A stretch of 30,374 nt of DNA from Chara braunii (GCA_003427395.1 BFEA01000513.1:1004093-1034466), one strand, 5' to 3'; positions 19,383 through 30,087 are shown, counted from the stretch's first letter. Notes: generated from the sequence alone by a model not told the origin. Numbers and translations are program-made.

Positions 19383-20500
19383 TATCGAAATGTACTAGTG
19401 ACTTTTGAGAGGGGCCAAAGGTCCCAAGGTCATTGCTCACCTGGATTCATCCACCCCCGGAGCTGACAAAGCTTTAATCAGTTGGGTTGGAGTGTGGCTG
19501 GAGGTCTTAGAGGAGGAGGAGGAGGGGGGGGGAATGGCCTTTGGAGCCGTTGCTTGGTTAGTCAATTTATTCTTCCTTGGTGTAGGTCTACCCGAACTGG
19601 GGCCATCCTGATGCAGTGCCCACCGAGGTGATGAAGGTGGCATCCTCCATAGCTACTAGGTAAGTACCTCTGGCGCTCTCTCTCTTCGTAGTCCTCGTCT
19701 CCCTCCTCCTCCAGCCCGTGCTCCTCCACCATAGCCGCGCTGGAGAGCTGGGCGCTCTGTCCTCCCCATCACCCCTGCTCCAGCCAGCGTTGCTCCAGCC
19801 AAAGCTCCAAGCAGTGTGTCACCAAACGTGCACACTGAAGAATGATGAGGAGATCTTTGCTCCTCCAGGAGATATAGTGGTCTGCCTGCCTCTTGGCTGG
19901 TGACTTCCAGGCCGCGCGGCCTCCAATCAACCGGTACCTCCTCCCTTTCGGAGGGAAACTTCATTGCAGACTCTGATATTGCGGGTACAGGCCCTAGACT
20001 CAGACTGGTTGGACTGGTACCCGCCGAGACCTGGCCTTCAACTACCAAGCCTCTAAAAATGCCAGCTTTTGTCTTCTTCTACTCAGCCTAGAGTACCCAG
20101 CACATCTACCTCTTCTTGGTGTGGTACCGGCCTATCTGCTACTTGATTGTTTTTCCACTGCTCTACGTGCCGCGGGCCTCTTTCCCTGCCACTTGAGTGT
20201 ACCCATCGATGTCACGGCCACAGGTAAGTACCGGCCCTTCGGGCCTCCCGAACCAACAAGCGTCCCTTGCGGGTCAAACACACACTCAAGCCGACAAACA
20301 ATCAGACAGGCACGCAGACCAGCAAGCACGTACACCCACAGACTTGGAAAACTCATCAACAAACGGGTATCTCAGTAAGGCATTAGCAAAACTCAGAAAT
20401 CAGCTGTGTCTCAGTCCGTGTTTGGCAGGTCCTTAAACTTGTACATTTGCCGCGGCCGTTTCCATTTGGTTTTACTCCCTTCCCATCCTACCGCCCCCGC
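19383..20500 (-). other. LINE 2 3' region, no recognised domain
   Basis: Several open frames occur on both strands, including 130 codons at 19656-20048 on the minus strand that are rich in Gly, Arg and Ala. None has a motif. The sequence probably is 3' UTR or unrecognisable ORF2 end. Confidence 0.45.
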
Positions 20501-22560
20501 CTCCCCTCCCACATTTACTCCTACCGTAACATGCTCCCTGTCCTCTTCCTAATTTTATTTATGGCACACCTATCCTTTCCGTATCTTTTCTCTCCAGGAC
20601 CTTCCGTACGTGTACTATGTCCCACATTGGCTTCCGGTTGTCCTATCTGCCTTAGCAGCAGGGACCCAAACAAGATTCGCCCGGTCTGGGGATCTGGGGA
20701 TAGCAGCTGCGGGTATGGCCCCCATCTCTTCCAGAATTGGTCGTTCTTCTGAGATTCTCCAGCGCCCATTCCTGGTATGCCTGCAGAGGGTGGGCCTTGC
20801 GCTGTTTTCAGCGTGTGTTCCTCAGGGTCCATATGGCCCACAGTATTGCTGCGTTCCTGGTATGCCTGCAGAGAGGGGCTGTGCCCTGTCTTCCGACTTC
20901 ATTCTGTCGACTCTCATCAATGCCCCTGTAAGGATGACCTCATCAATGGCATCATCCATTTCTATCACTTTCATCGATGTATAGTCTGCCCTCTCCTGCG
21001 CCCACGAGTTCCAGAAAGATGACCACGGGACATTGCACAAACAGGCATGGTATAGTCTTCACACCCCGCAGTGCATGACTGGTCTTTGTGACAGCTTTTA
21101 TTTGCTAGCTATTGTGCTGTCGGGATGACCAAGTGATAGATTTGCCATAGAAGCCCAGTTTATTTCTGGTTAGGCAGGGACACCATTATAGCACATTGTT
21201 CGTTCCACTTGGCAATGCGCTGTTGTCCATCTGTCGTAGTAGGCGTCTAGGAGCCAATCTCTCTTAGCCCACCAATTCTTGAGTTCCCCACAGACATCGT
21301 GAGGCTCTACCAAGGAGTTGTAAATATCGGCGTCTGGCAGCCAATCTCTCTTAGCCCACCGATTCTCAAGTTCCCCACAGACATTGTGCGGCTCTACCGA
21401 GGAGTTGTAAATATCCTTTGTCGTCAACTGCTGCAGGGAGGTTGTTTTCCTGTGCATCTTCTGTGATGGCCACTCCCATTCCCGCAGATCCCAATTTAGA
21501 TCTCGCCGTCTGCACGCCAGCCTGTGTGGACAGTATTGACCCTCCTCCTTCCTCCCGCCCTCGCATACCGCCACAGTTTCCACCCGACTCCTCGCCAACC
21601 TCCTTTGGGCAGGCTGTTGCTGTCCTGTCGCCATCCGCAGGGCCTCACCCATCCCCTCTTATCCCGAGTTAACCTTCCACGCGGTGACTTCCAGCAAGTT
21701 CCCCGGCAAGATCTGTTCCACTCGGTACACCGTGTTTGGCCTGGTGATTCCCCTAATGTCCACCCTTTCCCCAGGGGTCAGCTTGCCCTTTCTCAACAAG
21801 TCAATCCATTGCGAGGGTATGACCTCGTTCAGCTCTCTCAGCCGTTGCCTTCTTCTTGCCTTACCCGAGAGCACATAAAAAAAAAAGAAAAAAAAGAGCA
21901 CTGTCATCATCTAATTATCCATACGCCAGTCGCTGTGCTCCTCATCCCATAAATGGCCCACCTTTGTAGACCCCCCACTCCGCCCATTTCCATCCATATG
22001 CTCCCGGGCGGCCCGACCATGGGAAAGGGTCCCCCTCTTCATCACAAGTCATCGAACAGCAGCTGGTTGAACACGCATCTGTGGTCTCCGGCAGGGGGCA
22101 CCTCAACAGCATTTTTTTCCACAGCCCCAACTACGTGGACCACACGCCGCCTCTTTCAATGTGGCCTATTAGCGGACTACTCAGCAGGCACAATTCCACC
22201 ACCTCTTCCTATGTTTGCAGTGCATAAGCCAGGTGGGCTCGAGCTAGTTCTTGCCAAGTTCCCCCCATCGTACCCAGCAGGAATCAAATTAGCTGGCGCA
22301 AGTGGAGACCCAGTGCAATGATCTGGAGTTGCGGGTCCAGCAGCCCCAGTCCTCCAAATCGCCTTGGCTGGGTCAGCTCGTTCCATTCCACTTTGCAGAT
22401 AGAGTCTTCAGCCTCTGCGCTATTCAAACATAAGTGTGCATGGATCACATGTCTAATGTACCGGAACGTCTGTTTGCTCAGCAAGTGCACTGCCCCTGCG
22501 TACCACAGCGTTGCCAGCACCAGGTTCTTGTGACAGGCATTCGGCCGCTGCAGCCGAGAA
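20500..22560 (-). pseudogene. LINE 2 ORF2 C-terminal half, frame-broken
   Basis: Recognisable pieces in order are: LVLATLWYAGAVHLLSKQTF (RT thumb, 22520 leftwards); VEWNELTQPRRFGGLGLLDP, the same hallmark as LINE 1 VRWDILTQPRSKGGLGILDP; PSQWIDLLRKGKLTPGERVD and TVYRVEQILPGN (21910-21659); TTKDIYNSSVEPHNVCGELE (21652-21170), duplicated in tandem; VPWSSFWNSWAQERADYTSM (21040-20900); and AAILWAIWTLRN near 20850, the ILW-IW-RN motif found after the zinc region. They lie in several frames, and an A/T-rich run near 21880 interrupts the reading. No cysteine cluster could be placed with confidence. Confidence 0.72.
21242..21415. repeat. 87-bp tandem duplication inside LINE 2 ORF2
   Basis: Two adjacent 87-bp units (21242-21328 and 21329-21415) both end in GTTGTAAATATC. 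They correspond to exactly 29 codons, so the minus-strand frame is preserved (DIYNSSVEPHNVCGELENRW, then DIYNSLVEPHDVCGELKNWW). They differ at several sites, so the duplication is older than the 7.5-kb repeat, which carries both units in each copy. Confidence 0.92.
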
Positions 22561-22594
22561 AGTCAGCCGCGGCCGCGGCCGATGAGGCCCAGTC

Positions 22595-22800
22595 CACGGC
22601 CTGTTTTTTTTTCTTTTTTTCTTTTACCCCTAAAAATACGTAAAAAAAAAAAGAAAAAAAAAAGGGATGTAGGGCTTGGAAAAGCCTACAATCCTATGTT
22701 TTTTATTTCGGAATCCCGACTTCATTTAAGATTTTTAAAAAATGAAAAACGAAATTCGATTTAAAAAAAAAAAAAAACCAGGATTTTTTTTTTGGCATTT
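22595..22800. repeat. T/A-rich low-complexity stretch
   Basis: Alternating T-rich (22603-22625) and A-rich (22641-22663, 22762-22776) runs and a later T run (22786-22795) follow the LINE 2 5' end. No coding content. The CGCGGCCGCGGCCG segment just before it (about 22567-22582) is a short GC-rich palindromic patch. Confidence 0.7.
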
Positions 22801-22950
22801 TTTATCATGAGGGATATGGTCCCTGAGTTGTGCTGTATTTTTTTCTGAAATGATTTTCGGTTTTTGTTGGGAAATTAGGTGTTTTGAAAAAATGAAGATG
22901 CAAAAATTTAAAACAAATCAACAAAAAAAAGGGGCCAGGCTGGGGTTGGT

Positions 22951-22968
22951 GTGTGTGTCTGTGTCCTC

Positions 22969-23023
<55 letters not shown>

Positions 23024-23043
23024 GGTGTGTGTGTGCGTGTGTG

Positions 23044-23080
<37 letters not shown>
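22951..23080. repeat. (GT)n microsatellite
   Basis: A GT run of about 130 bp with a few C substitutions in the right half. Cys/Val open frames through it on the plus strand, and His/Thr frames on the minus strand, are artefacts. Confidence 0.96.
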
Positions 23081-23113
23081 ATGTGCCGGGGGGAGGGGAG
23101 GGAGGACCCTCCC

Positions 23114-23165
23114 CCATCAATCAATCCATCAATCAATCAATCAATATAAAAACAATCAATCAATC
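23114..23165. repeat. (ATCA)n microsatellite
   Basis: Units of ATCA/CAAT repeat through about 50 bp with one ATAAAAAC interruption. Confidence 0.9.
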
Positions 23166-23192
23166 GATATATATATTTACATATATATATCG
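23165..23192. other. Perfect AT-rich hairpin
   Basis: CGATATATATAT (23165-23176) is the exact complement of ATATATATATCG (23181-23192), with a TTAC loop. The position inside simple repeats suggests it is a repeat product and not a terminator. Confidence 0.75.
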
Positions 23193-23530
23193 TCACAAAC
23201 AGAATGTATGTATATATATCCGCGGGGGGAGGTCGATGGTCCGCTGCGCGCCGGATTTGGGGTCGAAGTTTTGAGAAGGGCCGGCGGATAAAGGCGATTG
23301 AAGGCGGGGGAGTGTGCAGAGGGGCGCGCGTACCGAAATGTTCACAGCGCGTCATTAAACGAGTGAACGCGCCCACGGGGCCGGACAGCGACGTACGTAG
23401 ATGTGAGGGAATATCTTGAAGCCACTGCCATCGATAAGTGGCCGACCCTTTTCTTTTAGCATTTTCGTTTTCGGTCTGTCGTTTCTTACTTTTTCCGTTT
23501 TTGCTTTTCTCTTTGTTTCGTGGTCGGCGT

Positions 23531-23700
23531 CCACTTTTTTTTTTTTCTTTCCTGCTTTTTTTTTTTTTTTTTTTTTTTTTTCCGGTGGGCATGTCGTTTT
23601 GTCGTTTTTTTTTTTTTTTTTTTTTGTTTCCCGTGGGCGTGTTGTTTCCCGGTGGGCCCGCCCGCCCACCCATCCACCCACATACATACATACATACATA
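23531..23700. repeat. T homopolymers and (CATA)n microsatellite
   Basis: Long T runs at about 23536-23546, 23557-23581 and 23606-23625 are followed by a CATA repeat at about 23679-23700. Phe-, Lys- and Gly-rich frames here are by-products. Runs of this length are prone to assembly and sequencing error. Confidence 0.9.
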
Positions 23701-23701
23701 T

Positions 23702-23961
23702 AGCAGTCCCCAAAAACAAATAGGGACCCAGTTCGCCTGAGCGGGCAATTTGGTATTTCAAAATCTGTGCGCGGGTTCAAACCCCAATGCAACCACTGTG
23801 AACGAACTTCACATACTTTATATATATTATTAAGTATATGAAGTTCGTTCACAGTGGTTGCATTGGGGTTTGAACCCACGCACAAATTTTGAAATACCAA
23901 ATTGCCTGCCTGAGCTAACTGCTTAGGCGGACTGGGTCCTTGTTTGTTTTTGGGGACTGCT
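23702..23961. mobile_element. Fold-back element made of two tRNA-related arms
   Basis: Left arm 23702-23818 and right arm 23832-23961 are inverted copies around a 13-nt AT-rich loop. The right arm, read on the minus strand, has TTAGCTCAGGCAGG (23905-23918, a good pol III A box) and GGTTCAAACCC (B box, starting at 23876), 42 bp apart as in tRNA genes. The left arm keeps the B box (23774-23784) but lacks 13 bp that include the A-box core. The unit looks like a tRNA-derived SINE inserted head to head with a second copy, or a fold-back transposon that captured one. A transcript across it would form a long, nearly perfect hairpin. Confidence 0.78.
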
Positions 23962-24144
23962 GTCTTTTGAAGTGTATCCGACGTCAGGTTGCTGGCACGT
24001 CTGGTGCCTGTGTGTCCGAACCCTAACGTCGCAAAGTGTGACCCCCGCCGGCCTGAAATGGACTTTCCTGGCCTTACCGACCGGGTTCTTAGGGGGGGCG
24101 GCGACCGGTAGGTGCAGGCGGGTCCGGGCCGAACATTTTCAAGC

Positions 24145-24535
24145 GCGAACTTTGACGATTTTTCGCGCTCAGAAAATTTGGCAAAAAAATCTGAAATTTT
24201 GATATCCTGTAGATTAGGCCGTGATCTTTCCAGGAAAAATATCAGAAAAATGAAAAAAAAAAAAATTAACGGTGAAGTAAATGCTGCGCTGTTTCGTCAC
24301 ATTTTTCATTTTTACTACTCTACCACGTTTGGGCCAACGGGAAAATAAACCAAATCTTCACGATTTTTTGCAATCAGAAGGATGACCCAACAGCTCTGAA
24401 AATTTGAGGGTGTATAGATTTGGTCTTGATGTTTACAGAAAAAATATTTTAAAAAAAAATAAAAACCATTTCAACCGTGAAATAAATCGCGGGGGTAATT
24501 CAATGCATTTTCGAATTTTGCCACTCTGCCAGTTC
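24145..24535. repeat. Diverged AT-rich tandem repeat, about 190-200 bp units
   Basis: Two units share an ordered series: CGATTTTT(C/T)GC, AATCTGAAA or CTCTGAAAATTT, GTAGATTAGGCCGTGAT or ATAGATTTGGTCTTGAT, CAGAAAAA, an A run, AACCGTGAAATAAAT or AACGGTGAAGTAAAT, then TTTTCATTTTTACTACTCTACCA or TTTTCGAATTTTGCCACTCTGCCA. Unit 1 spans about 24150-24340 and unit 2 about 24355-24535. No coding content. Confidence 0.65.
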
Positions 24536-24620
24536 CCCCCACTGTATTACCGGTAGCCCTCATGGACCTGTGGTCGGAGCTGGGGTTCAGGTACATGTAC
24601 AGATCAAGTTGTCGTGCAGG

Positions 24621-24621
24621 G

Positions 24622-24653
<32 letters not shown>

Positions 24654-24670
24654 ACACACACACACATACA

Positions 24671-24703
<33 letters not shown>
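24621..24703. repeat. Compound (TC)n(AC)n(A)n microsatellite
   Basis: A TC run is followed by an AC run with two AT interruptions and a final A homopolymer of about 20 bases. The structure is a plain slippage product. Confidence 0.95.
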
Positions 24704-24895
24704 GGGCAACGGCTCGTGGGTCACAACCCACGTTTCCAATAGGCAAAAAAAACACCTGTGGGCAGGTCCATCCCCGCTGCAGTGCAAAAAGGCAAAAATA
24801 ACATCAGCCGCCGTTTCAGACATCATGCCTGATTGAAACGTGCACTTTTGCCATTTTCGGCAACTTTTTTTTTTTTTTTTTTTTTCACGCATGAC

Positions 24896-25021
24896 CTAGA
24901 CATCTTGGCCGTGACCCACCCTGACCGTAGTCTAAACATCTTGGCCGTGGCCCAGCCAGGCCGTGGCCTAGACATCTCGGTCATGGGCCAGCCTGGCTGT
25001 AGCTAGACATCTCGATCGAAG
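24896..25021. repeat. 36-bp minisatellite, three and a half units
   Basis: Units starting CTAGACATCT or CTAAACATCT lie at 24896, 24932, 24968 and 25003. Each carries GGCCGTG(A/G)CCCA and a GGCCGTGG-like end. Units differ at several sites. A T run of about 20 bases precedes the array. Confidence 0.85.
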
Positions 25022-25784
25022 CCTCAAGCCTTAGGAAAAAAAAAGAAAAGCAGGCCAACGCCGTGACCGTAGGATTGTCAGATCGTGCAGCCGAAAATGG
25101 CTGCACCGAAATGAGCACGACCCTAACACAAAGATGACAGGCATAAATCGAGAAAGGTTCCTAAAAGGGAGATTAAAAAGGGAAAAAAAAAAAGGTGGCG
25201 CCACGTGGCCCTTACTTGAGAAGCTGGAAGCTGCAACTCCCAAAGTTCGTGATAGGCACCCGTTTCTACGGGCAGCCTGTAACTGTATTAGGTGTATTCT
25301 TTTTTTTTTTTTCCCCCTTTCTTTTTTTGCTTTTCTTCTTTAGTTGTTAGATTCCCTTCCCCCGATTCTCGTGGCAACGAGGAGAGAGCTCCCCTATGGC
25401 TGTGGCTACATGTGGTGTTGTATCTCGCCATATTCCAGAGGAGATTCATATGGTGAATGCAACTTCTTAGGGCTTGGCCCTACCACGTGCTACTGCGGCC
25501 CGTTCCAGTAGCAACGGGTGAACTTATTTCTAGGCCTGCTCATACCAGGGAAAGAAAAAGGGAAAAAAAATAAAAATAAAAAATGTTGAATACTAACTGA
25601 GGCCCTCATACGCCTGCCAGGTATGTCTTTTTTGCCTTTAGGAACTCTGACGACTTCAATTTCGCGATTTTGTGTTTCTCTTGCCATTCTGAACTGAAAA
25701 AGTGACCCAGGAGCAGTTTCCCCAAAAAAAAACACACAAAAAAAAGGTGATAGTTGGTGATACCCACGACAACTTGATCTGTCT

Positions 25785-26336
25785 GGGGCTACGTCCCACT
25801 ACAGACGTTTTATTCGTTGTGTGACATGCATTTAACATTTAAAAAATGGTTTTTGCATTTTTTAAAGAAAGCCCAATTCAGCTTAGGGTGCTCCCGTCAG
25901 CCAATGATGGGAGCAATAGAATTCGCTTCCTCTTTTTCCGGAAGAGTGCTGGACTCAGCCAATGGGCAGGGTCCTCTGAAGGTGGTCTTTGTCAGACCAT
26001 TATGACAGTACTTTGAACACACGACTTTCTTTTGTTTTCGTCGGCCTTTCTGTGCACACATAGCACTGTAGCGAAGATGCAATATCACCCCCACCTTGGC
26101 ACGTCCATAATATTGCACATCCTCTTGGACACCTAAATACTTAAAAAAATAATAATTTAAAATTGTTTCTAGAAATGTCATTGGAGGACACACAAAGATT
26201 TGGAACTTGACACTTCGAAATCACCGCCGCCGTTCAGATTCCCCAACTTCCACGGACCGTATGTGTCACCGGTAGCCACACATGATCGGAAACCAAACCG
26301 CCCTGTGGTAAAACGTCTGTAGTGGGACATAGCCCC
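25785..26336. repeat. 28-bp inverted repeat pair, about 0.5 kb apart
   Basis: 25785-25812 (GGGGCTACGTCCCACTACAG and on) is the reverse complement of 26309-26336 at 27 of 28 positions. Sequence between the arms holds no recognised gene. No target-site duplication is visible outside the arms, so a transposon with these termini is only one reading. Two inverted insertions of the same repeat is the other. Confidence 0.6.
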
Positions 26337-26470
26337 TGGGTCCCCGCGGGCTCCTCCCGTAAGCGAAACTGGGTAATGCTCCCAGAATGTTCCTCCGGGT
26401 AGACTGTGAGGACCCCGACCTCGATCTGTTGTTGGAAATATAGCCTTGGGCACTGGGCCCGTGATTTGGT

Positions 26471-26645
26471 AAAAAAAAAAAAAAAAAAAAAAGGTGCCCA
26501 CGACAACATAGCGGTCCCAACTGTTCGTAGTCTGTGAACTTCAGCAAGGACGATGGGCAGAACGAATGTACAATTGCGGTCATGGGGCTTGAATACAATC
26601 TCCTGAATGCCAATTGCGTGCCTAACCAACTGAGCTAGGTTGCTG
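26471..26645 (-). mobile_element. tRNA-derived SINE (minus strand)
   Basis: The minus strand begins GCAACCTAGCTCAGTTGG, with an excellent A box (TAGCTCAGTTGG starting at 26637) and a B-box-like TATTCAAGCCC starting at 26595. The 42-bp spacing equals that of the fold-back element, and both share a GCAATT-GG-ATT-C segment between the boxes. About 90 bp of tRNA-unrelated body follows, and the unit ends in a 22-base T run (A run at 26471-26492 on the plus strand). The acceptor-stem ends do not pair well, so it is not a functional tRNA gene. Confidence 0.7.
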
Positions 26646-26713
26646 AATAAAAAGGCTATCTTTGTATGCCTTTTTTTTGTCTTTTTTGGGCGCTATATAT
26701 CGGACCGGCCGAC

Positions 26714-26714
<1 letters not shown>

Positions 26715-26754
<40 letters not shown>

Positions 26755-26772
26755 GGTTGTGGGGGGGGGGGG
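26715..26772. repeat. T39 and G12 homopolymers at a repeat boundary
   Basis: A run of 39 T is followed within a few bases by a run of 12 G. The second copy of the 3.6-kb repeat begins 23 bp further right. This is hard-to-assemble DNA at exactly the place where the duplicate joins. Confidence 0.9.
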
Positions 26773-26808
26773 TTTGTTTTTTGTGGTGGTTGTTTCTGCT
26801 GAATAAAG

Positions 26809-29800
26809 TTTTTTTTTTTTTTTTTTTTTTTTTTGAAAACAAATGCTCCAGTCTATTCGTGGGGAGCAGCACGTGCTGGGAACCGGGCCCAGCGTCCCAT
26901 ATCGAAATGTACTAGTGACTTTTGAGAGGGGCCAAAGGTCCCAAGGTCATTGCTCACCTGGATTCATCCACCCCCGGAGCTGACAAAGCTTTAATCAGTT
27001 GGGTTGGAGTGTGGCTGGAGGTCTTAGAGGAGGAGGAGGAGGGGGGGGGAATGGCCTTTGGAGCCGTTGCTTGGTTAGTCAATTTATTCTTCCTTGGTGT
27101 AGGTCTACCCGAACTGGGGCCATCCTGATGCAGTGCCCACCGAGGTGATGAAGGTGGCATCCTCCATAGCTACTAGGTAAGTACCTCTGGCGCTCTCTCT
27201 CTTCGTAGTCCTCGTCTCCCTCCTCCTCCAGCCCGTGCTCCTCCACCATAGCCGCGCTGGAGAGCTGGGCGCTCTGTCCTCCCCATCACCCCTGCTCCAG
27301 CCAGCGTTGCTCCAGCCAAAGCTCCAAGCAGTGTGTCACCAAACGTGCACACTGAAGAATGATGAGGAGATCTTTGCTCCTCCAGGAGATATAGTGGTCT
27401 GCCTGCCTCTTGGCTGGTGACTTCCAGGCCGCGCGGCCTCCAATCAACCGGTACCTCCTCCCTTTCGGAGGGAAACTTCATTGCAGACTCTGATATTGCG
27501 GGTACAGGCCCTAGACTCAGACTGGTTGGACTGGTACCCGCCGAGACCTGGCCTTCAACTACCAAGCCTCTAAAAATGCCAGCTTTTGTCTTCTTCTACT
27601 CAGCCTAGAGTACCCAGCACATCTACCTCTTCTTGGTGTGGTACCGGCCTATCTGCTACTTGATTGTTTTTCCACTGCTCTACGTGCCGCGGGCCTCTTT
27701 CCCTGCCACTTGAGTGTACCCATCGATGTCACGGCCACAGGTAAGTACCGGCCCTTCGGGCCTCCCGAACCAACAAGCGTCCCTTGCGGGTCAAACACAC
27801 ACTCAAGCCGACAAACAATCAGACAGGCACGCAGACCAGCAAGCACGTACACCCACAGACTTGGAAAACTCATCAACAAACGGGTATCTCAGTAAGGCAT
27901 TAGCAAAACTCAGAAATCAGCTGTGTCTCAGTCCGTGTTTGGCAGGTCCTTAAACTTGTACATTTGCCGCGGCCGTTTCCATTTGGTTTTACTCCCTTCC
28001 CATCCTACCGCCCCCGCCTCCCCTCCCACATTTACTCCTACCGTAACATGCTCCCTGTCCTCTTCCTAATTTTATTTATGGCACACCTATCCTTTCCGTA
28101 TCTTTTCTCTCCAGGACCTTCCGTACGTGTACTATGTCCCACATTGGCTTCCGGTTGTCCTATCTGCCTTAGCAGCAGGGACCCAAACAAGATTCGCCCG
28201 GTCTGGGGATCTGGGGATAGCAGCTGCGGGTATGGCCCCCATCTCTTCCAGAATTGGTCGTTCTTCTGAGATTCTCCAGCGCCCATTCCTGGTATGCCTG
28301 CAGAGGGTGGGCCTTGCGCTGTTTTCAGCGTGTGTTCCTCAGGGTCCATATGGCCCACAGTATTGCTGCGTTCCTGGTATGCCTGCAGAGAGGGGCTGTG
28401 CCCTGTCTTCCGACTTCATTCTGTCGACTCTCATCAATGCCCCTGTAAGGATGACCTCATCAATGGCATCATCCATTTCTATCACTTTCATCGATGTATA
28501 GTCTGCCCTCTCCTGCGCCCACGAGTTCCAGAAAGATGACCACGGGACATTGCACAAACAGGCATGGTATAGTCTTCACACCCCGCAGTGCATGACTGGT
28601 CTTTGTGACAGCTTTTATTTGCTAGCTATTGTGCTGTCGGGATGACCAAGTGATAGATTTGCCATAGAAGCCCAGTTTATTTCTGGTTAGGCAGGGACAC
28701 CATTATAGCACATTGTTCGTTCCACTTGGCAATGCGCTGTTGTCCATCTGTCGTAGTAGGCGTCTAGGAGCCAATCTCTCTTAGCCCACCAATTCTTGAG
28801 TTCCCCACAGACATCGTGAGGCTCTACCAAGGAGTTGTAAATATCGGCGTCTGGCAGCCAATCTCTCTTAGCCCACCGATTCTCAAGTTCCCCACAGACA
28901 TTGTGCGGCTCTACCGAGGAGTTGTAAATATCCTTTGTCGTCAACTGCTGCAGGGAGGTTGTTTTCCTGTGCATCTTCTGTGATGGCCACTCCCATTCCC
29001 GCAGATCCCAATTTAGATCTCGCCGTCTGCACGCCAGCCTGTGTGGACAGTATTGACCCTCCTCCTTCCTCCCGCCCTCGCATACCGCCACAGTTTCCAC
29101 CCGACTCCTCGCCAACCTCCTTTGGGCAGGCTGTTGCTGTCCTGTCGCCATCCGCAGGGCCTCACCCATCCCCTCTTATCCCGAGTTAACCTTCCACGCG
29201 GTGACTTCCAGCAAGTTCCCCGGCAAGATCTGTTCCACTCGGTACACCGTGTTTGGCCTGGTGATTCCCCTAATGTCCACCCTTTCCCCAGGGGTCAGCT
29301 TGCCCTTTCTCAACAAGTCAATCCATTGCGAGGGTATGACCTCGTTCAGCTCTCTCAGCCGTTGCCTTCTTCTTGCCTTACCCGAGAGCACATAAAAAAA
29401 AAAGAAAAAAAAGAGCACTGTCATCATCTAATTATCCATACGCCAGTCGCTGTGCTCCTCATCCCATAAATGGCCCACCTTTGTAGACCCCCCACTCCGC
29501 CCATTTCCATCCATATGCTCCCGGGCGGCCCGACCATGGGAAAGGGTCCCCCTCTTCATCACAAGTCATCGAACAGCAGCTGGTTGAACACGCATCTGTG
29601 GTCTCCGGCAGGGGGCACCTCAACAGCATTTTTTTCCACAGCCCCAACTACGTGGACCACACGCCGCCTCTTTCAATGTGGCCTATTAGCGGACTACTCA
29701 GCAGGCACAATTCCACCACCTCTTCCTATGTTTGCAGTGCATAAGCCAGGTGGGCTCGAGCTAGTTCTTGCCAAGTTCCCCCCATCGTACCCAGCAGGAA

Positions 29801-30087
29801 TCAAATTAGCTGGCGCAAGTGGAGACCCAGTGCAATGATCTGGAGTTGCGGGTCCAGCAGCCCCAGTCCTCCAAATCGCCTTGGCTGGGTCAGCTCGTTC
29901 CATTCCACTTTGCAGATAGAGTCTTCAGCCTCTGCGCTATTCAAACATAAGTGTGCATGGATCACATGTCTAATGTACCGGAACGTCTGTTTGCTCAGCA
30001 AGTGCACTGCCCCTGCGTACCACAGCGTTGCCAGCACCAGGTTCTTGTGACAGGCATTCGGCCGCTGCAGCCGAGAAAGTCAGCCGC
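26809..30087 (-). mobile_element. 5'-truncated L1-type LINE (LINE 2), copy 2
   Basis: Same structure as the copy at 19292-22570: poly(A) tract, stem-loop block at 26852-26899, frame-broken ORF2 C-terminal half and truncation in the RT thumb. The 13 bases left of its poly(T) (CTGCTGAATAAAG) are also identical to copy 1, which suits duplication of an already inserted element better than two independent insertions. Confidence 0.8.
28017..30077 (-). pseudogene. LINE 2 ORF2 C-terminal half, second copy
   Basis: Carries the same pieces as the copy at 20500-22560: the RT thumb, the ELTQPRRFGGLGLLDP hallmark, the 87-bp in-frame duplication (28759-28932) and the ILW-IW-RN motif. It also has the same frame breaks, and so is equally inactive. 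Confidence 0.72.

Larger units (their letters stand above)
19292..22570 (-). mobile_element. 5'-truncated L1-type LINE (LINE 2), copy 1
   Basis: The minus-strand element ends in a 26-base poly(A) tract (T run at 19292-19317) preceded by a 3' UTR with the conserved stem-loop block. The coding part begins in the RT thumb (NACHKNLVLATLWYAGAVHL near 22545) and lacks the RT catalytic motifs, endonuclease and ORF1, the usual 5' truncation. The 5' end lies somewhere in 22550-22610, next to T-rich low-complexity DNA. It is related to but clearly diverged from LINE 1. Confidence 0.8.
19279..22857. repeat. 3,579-bp direct repeat, copy 1
   Basis: The segment recurs at 26796-30374 with a constant offset of 7517 bp and no difference that I could see, including the 26-base T run, the A/T runs near 21880 and 22640 and every ORF. 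It starts at CTGCTGAATAAAG just left of the T run. Identity may continue past the right end of the window. Confidence 0.95.

Noticed and set aside
19656-20048. 130-codon Gly/Arg-rich minus-strand ORF (and its copy at 27173-27565)
   Set aside because: No motif, in the 3' region of a truncated LINE. The duplicate adds no evidence because the DNA appears identical.
23905-23961. Functional tRNA gene
   Set aside because: A and B boxes are present, but no acceptor stem or proper anticodon arm can be folded. It is repeat-derived.
26571-26645. Functional tRNA gene on the minus strand
   Set aside because: Good A box but a weak B box, and the ends do not pair. Followed by SINE-like body and T run.
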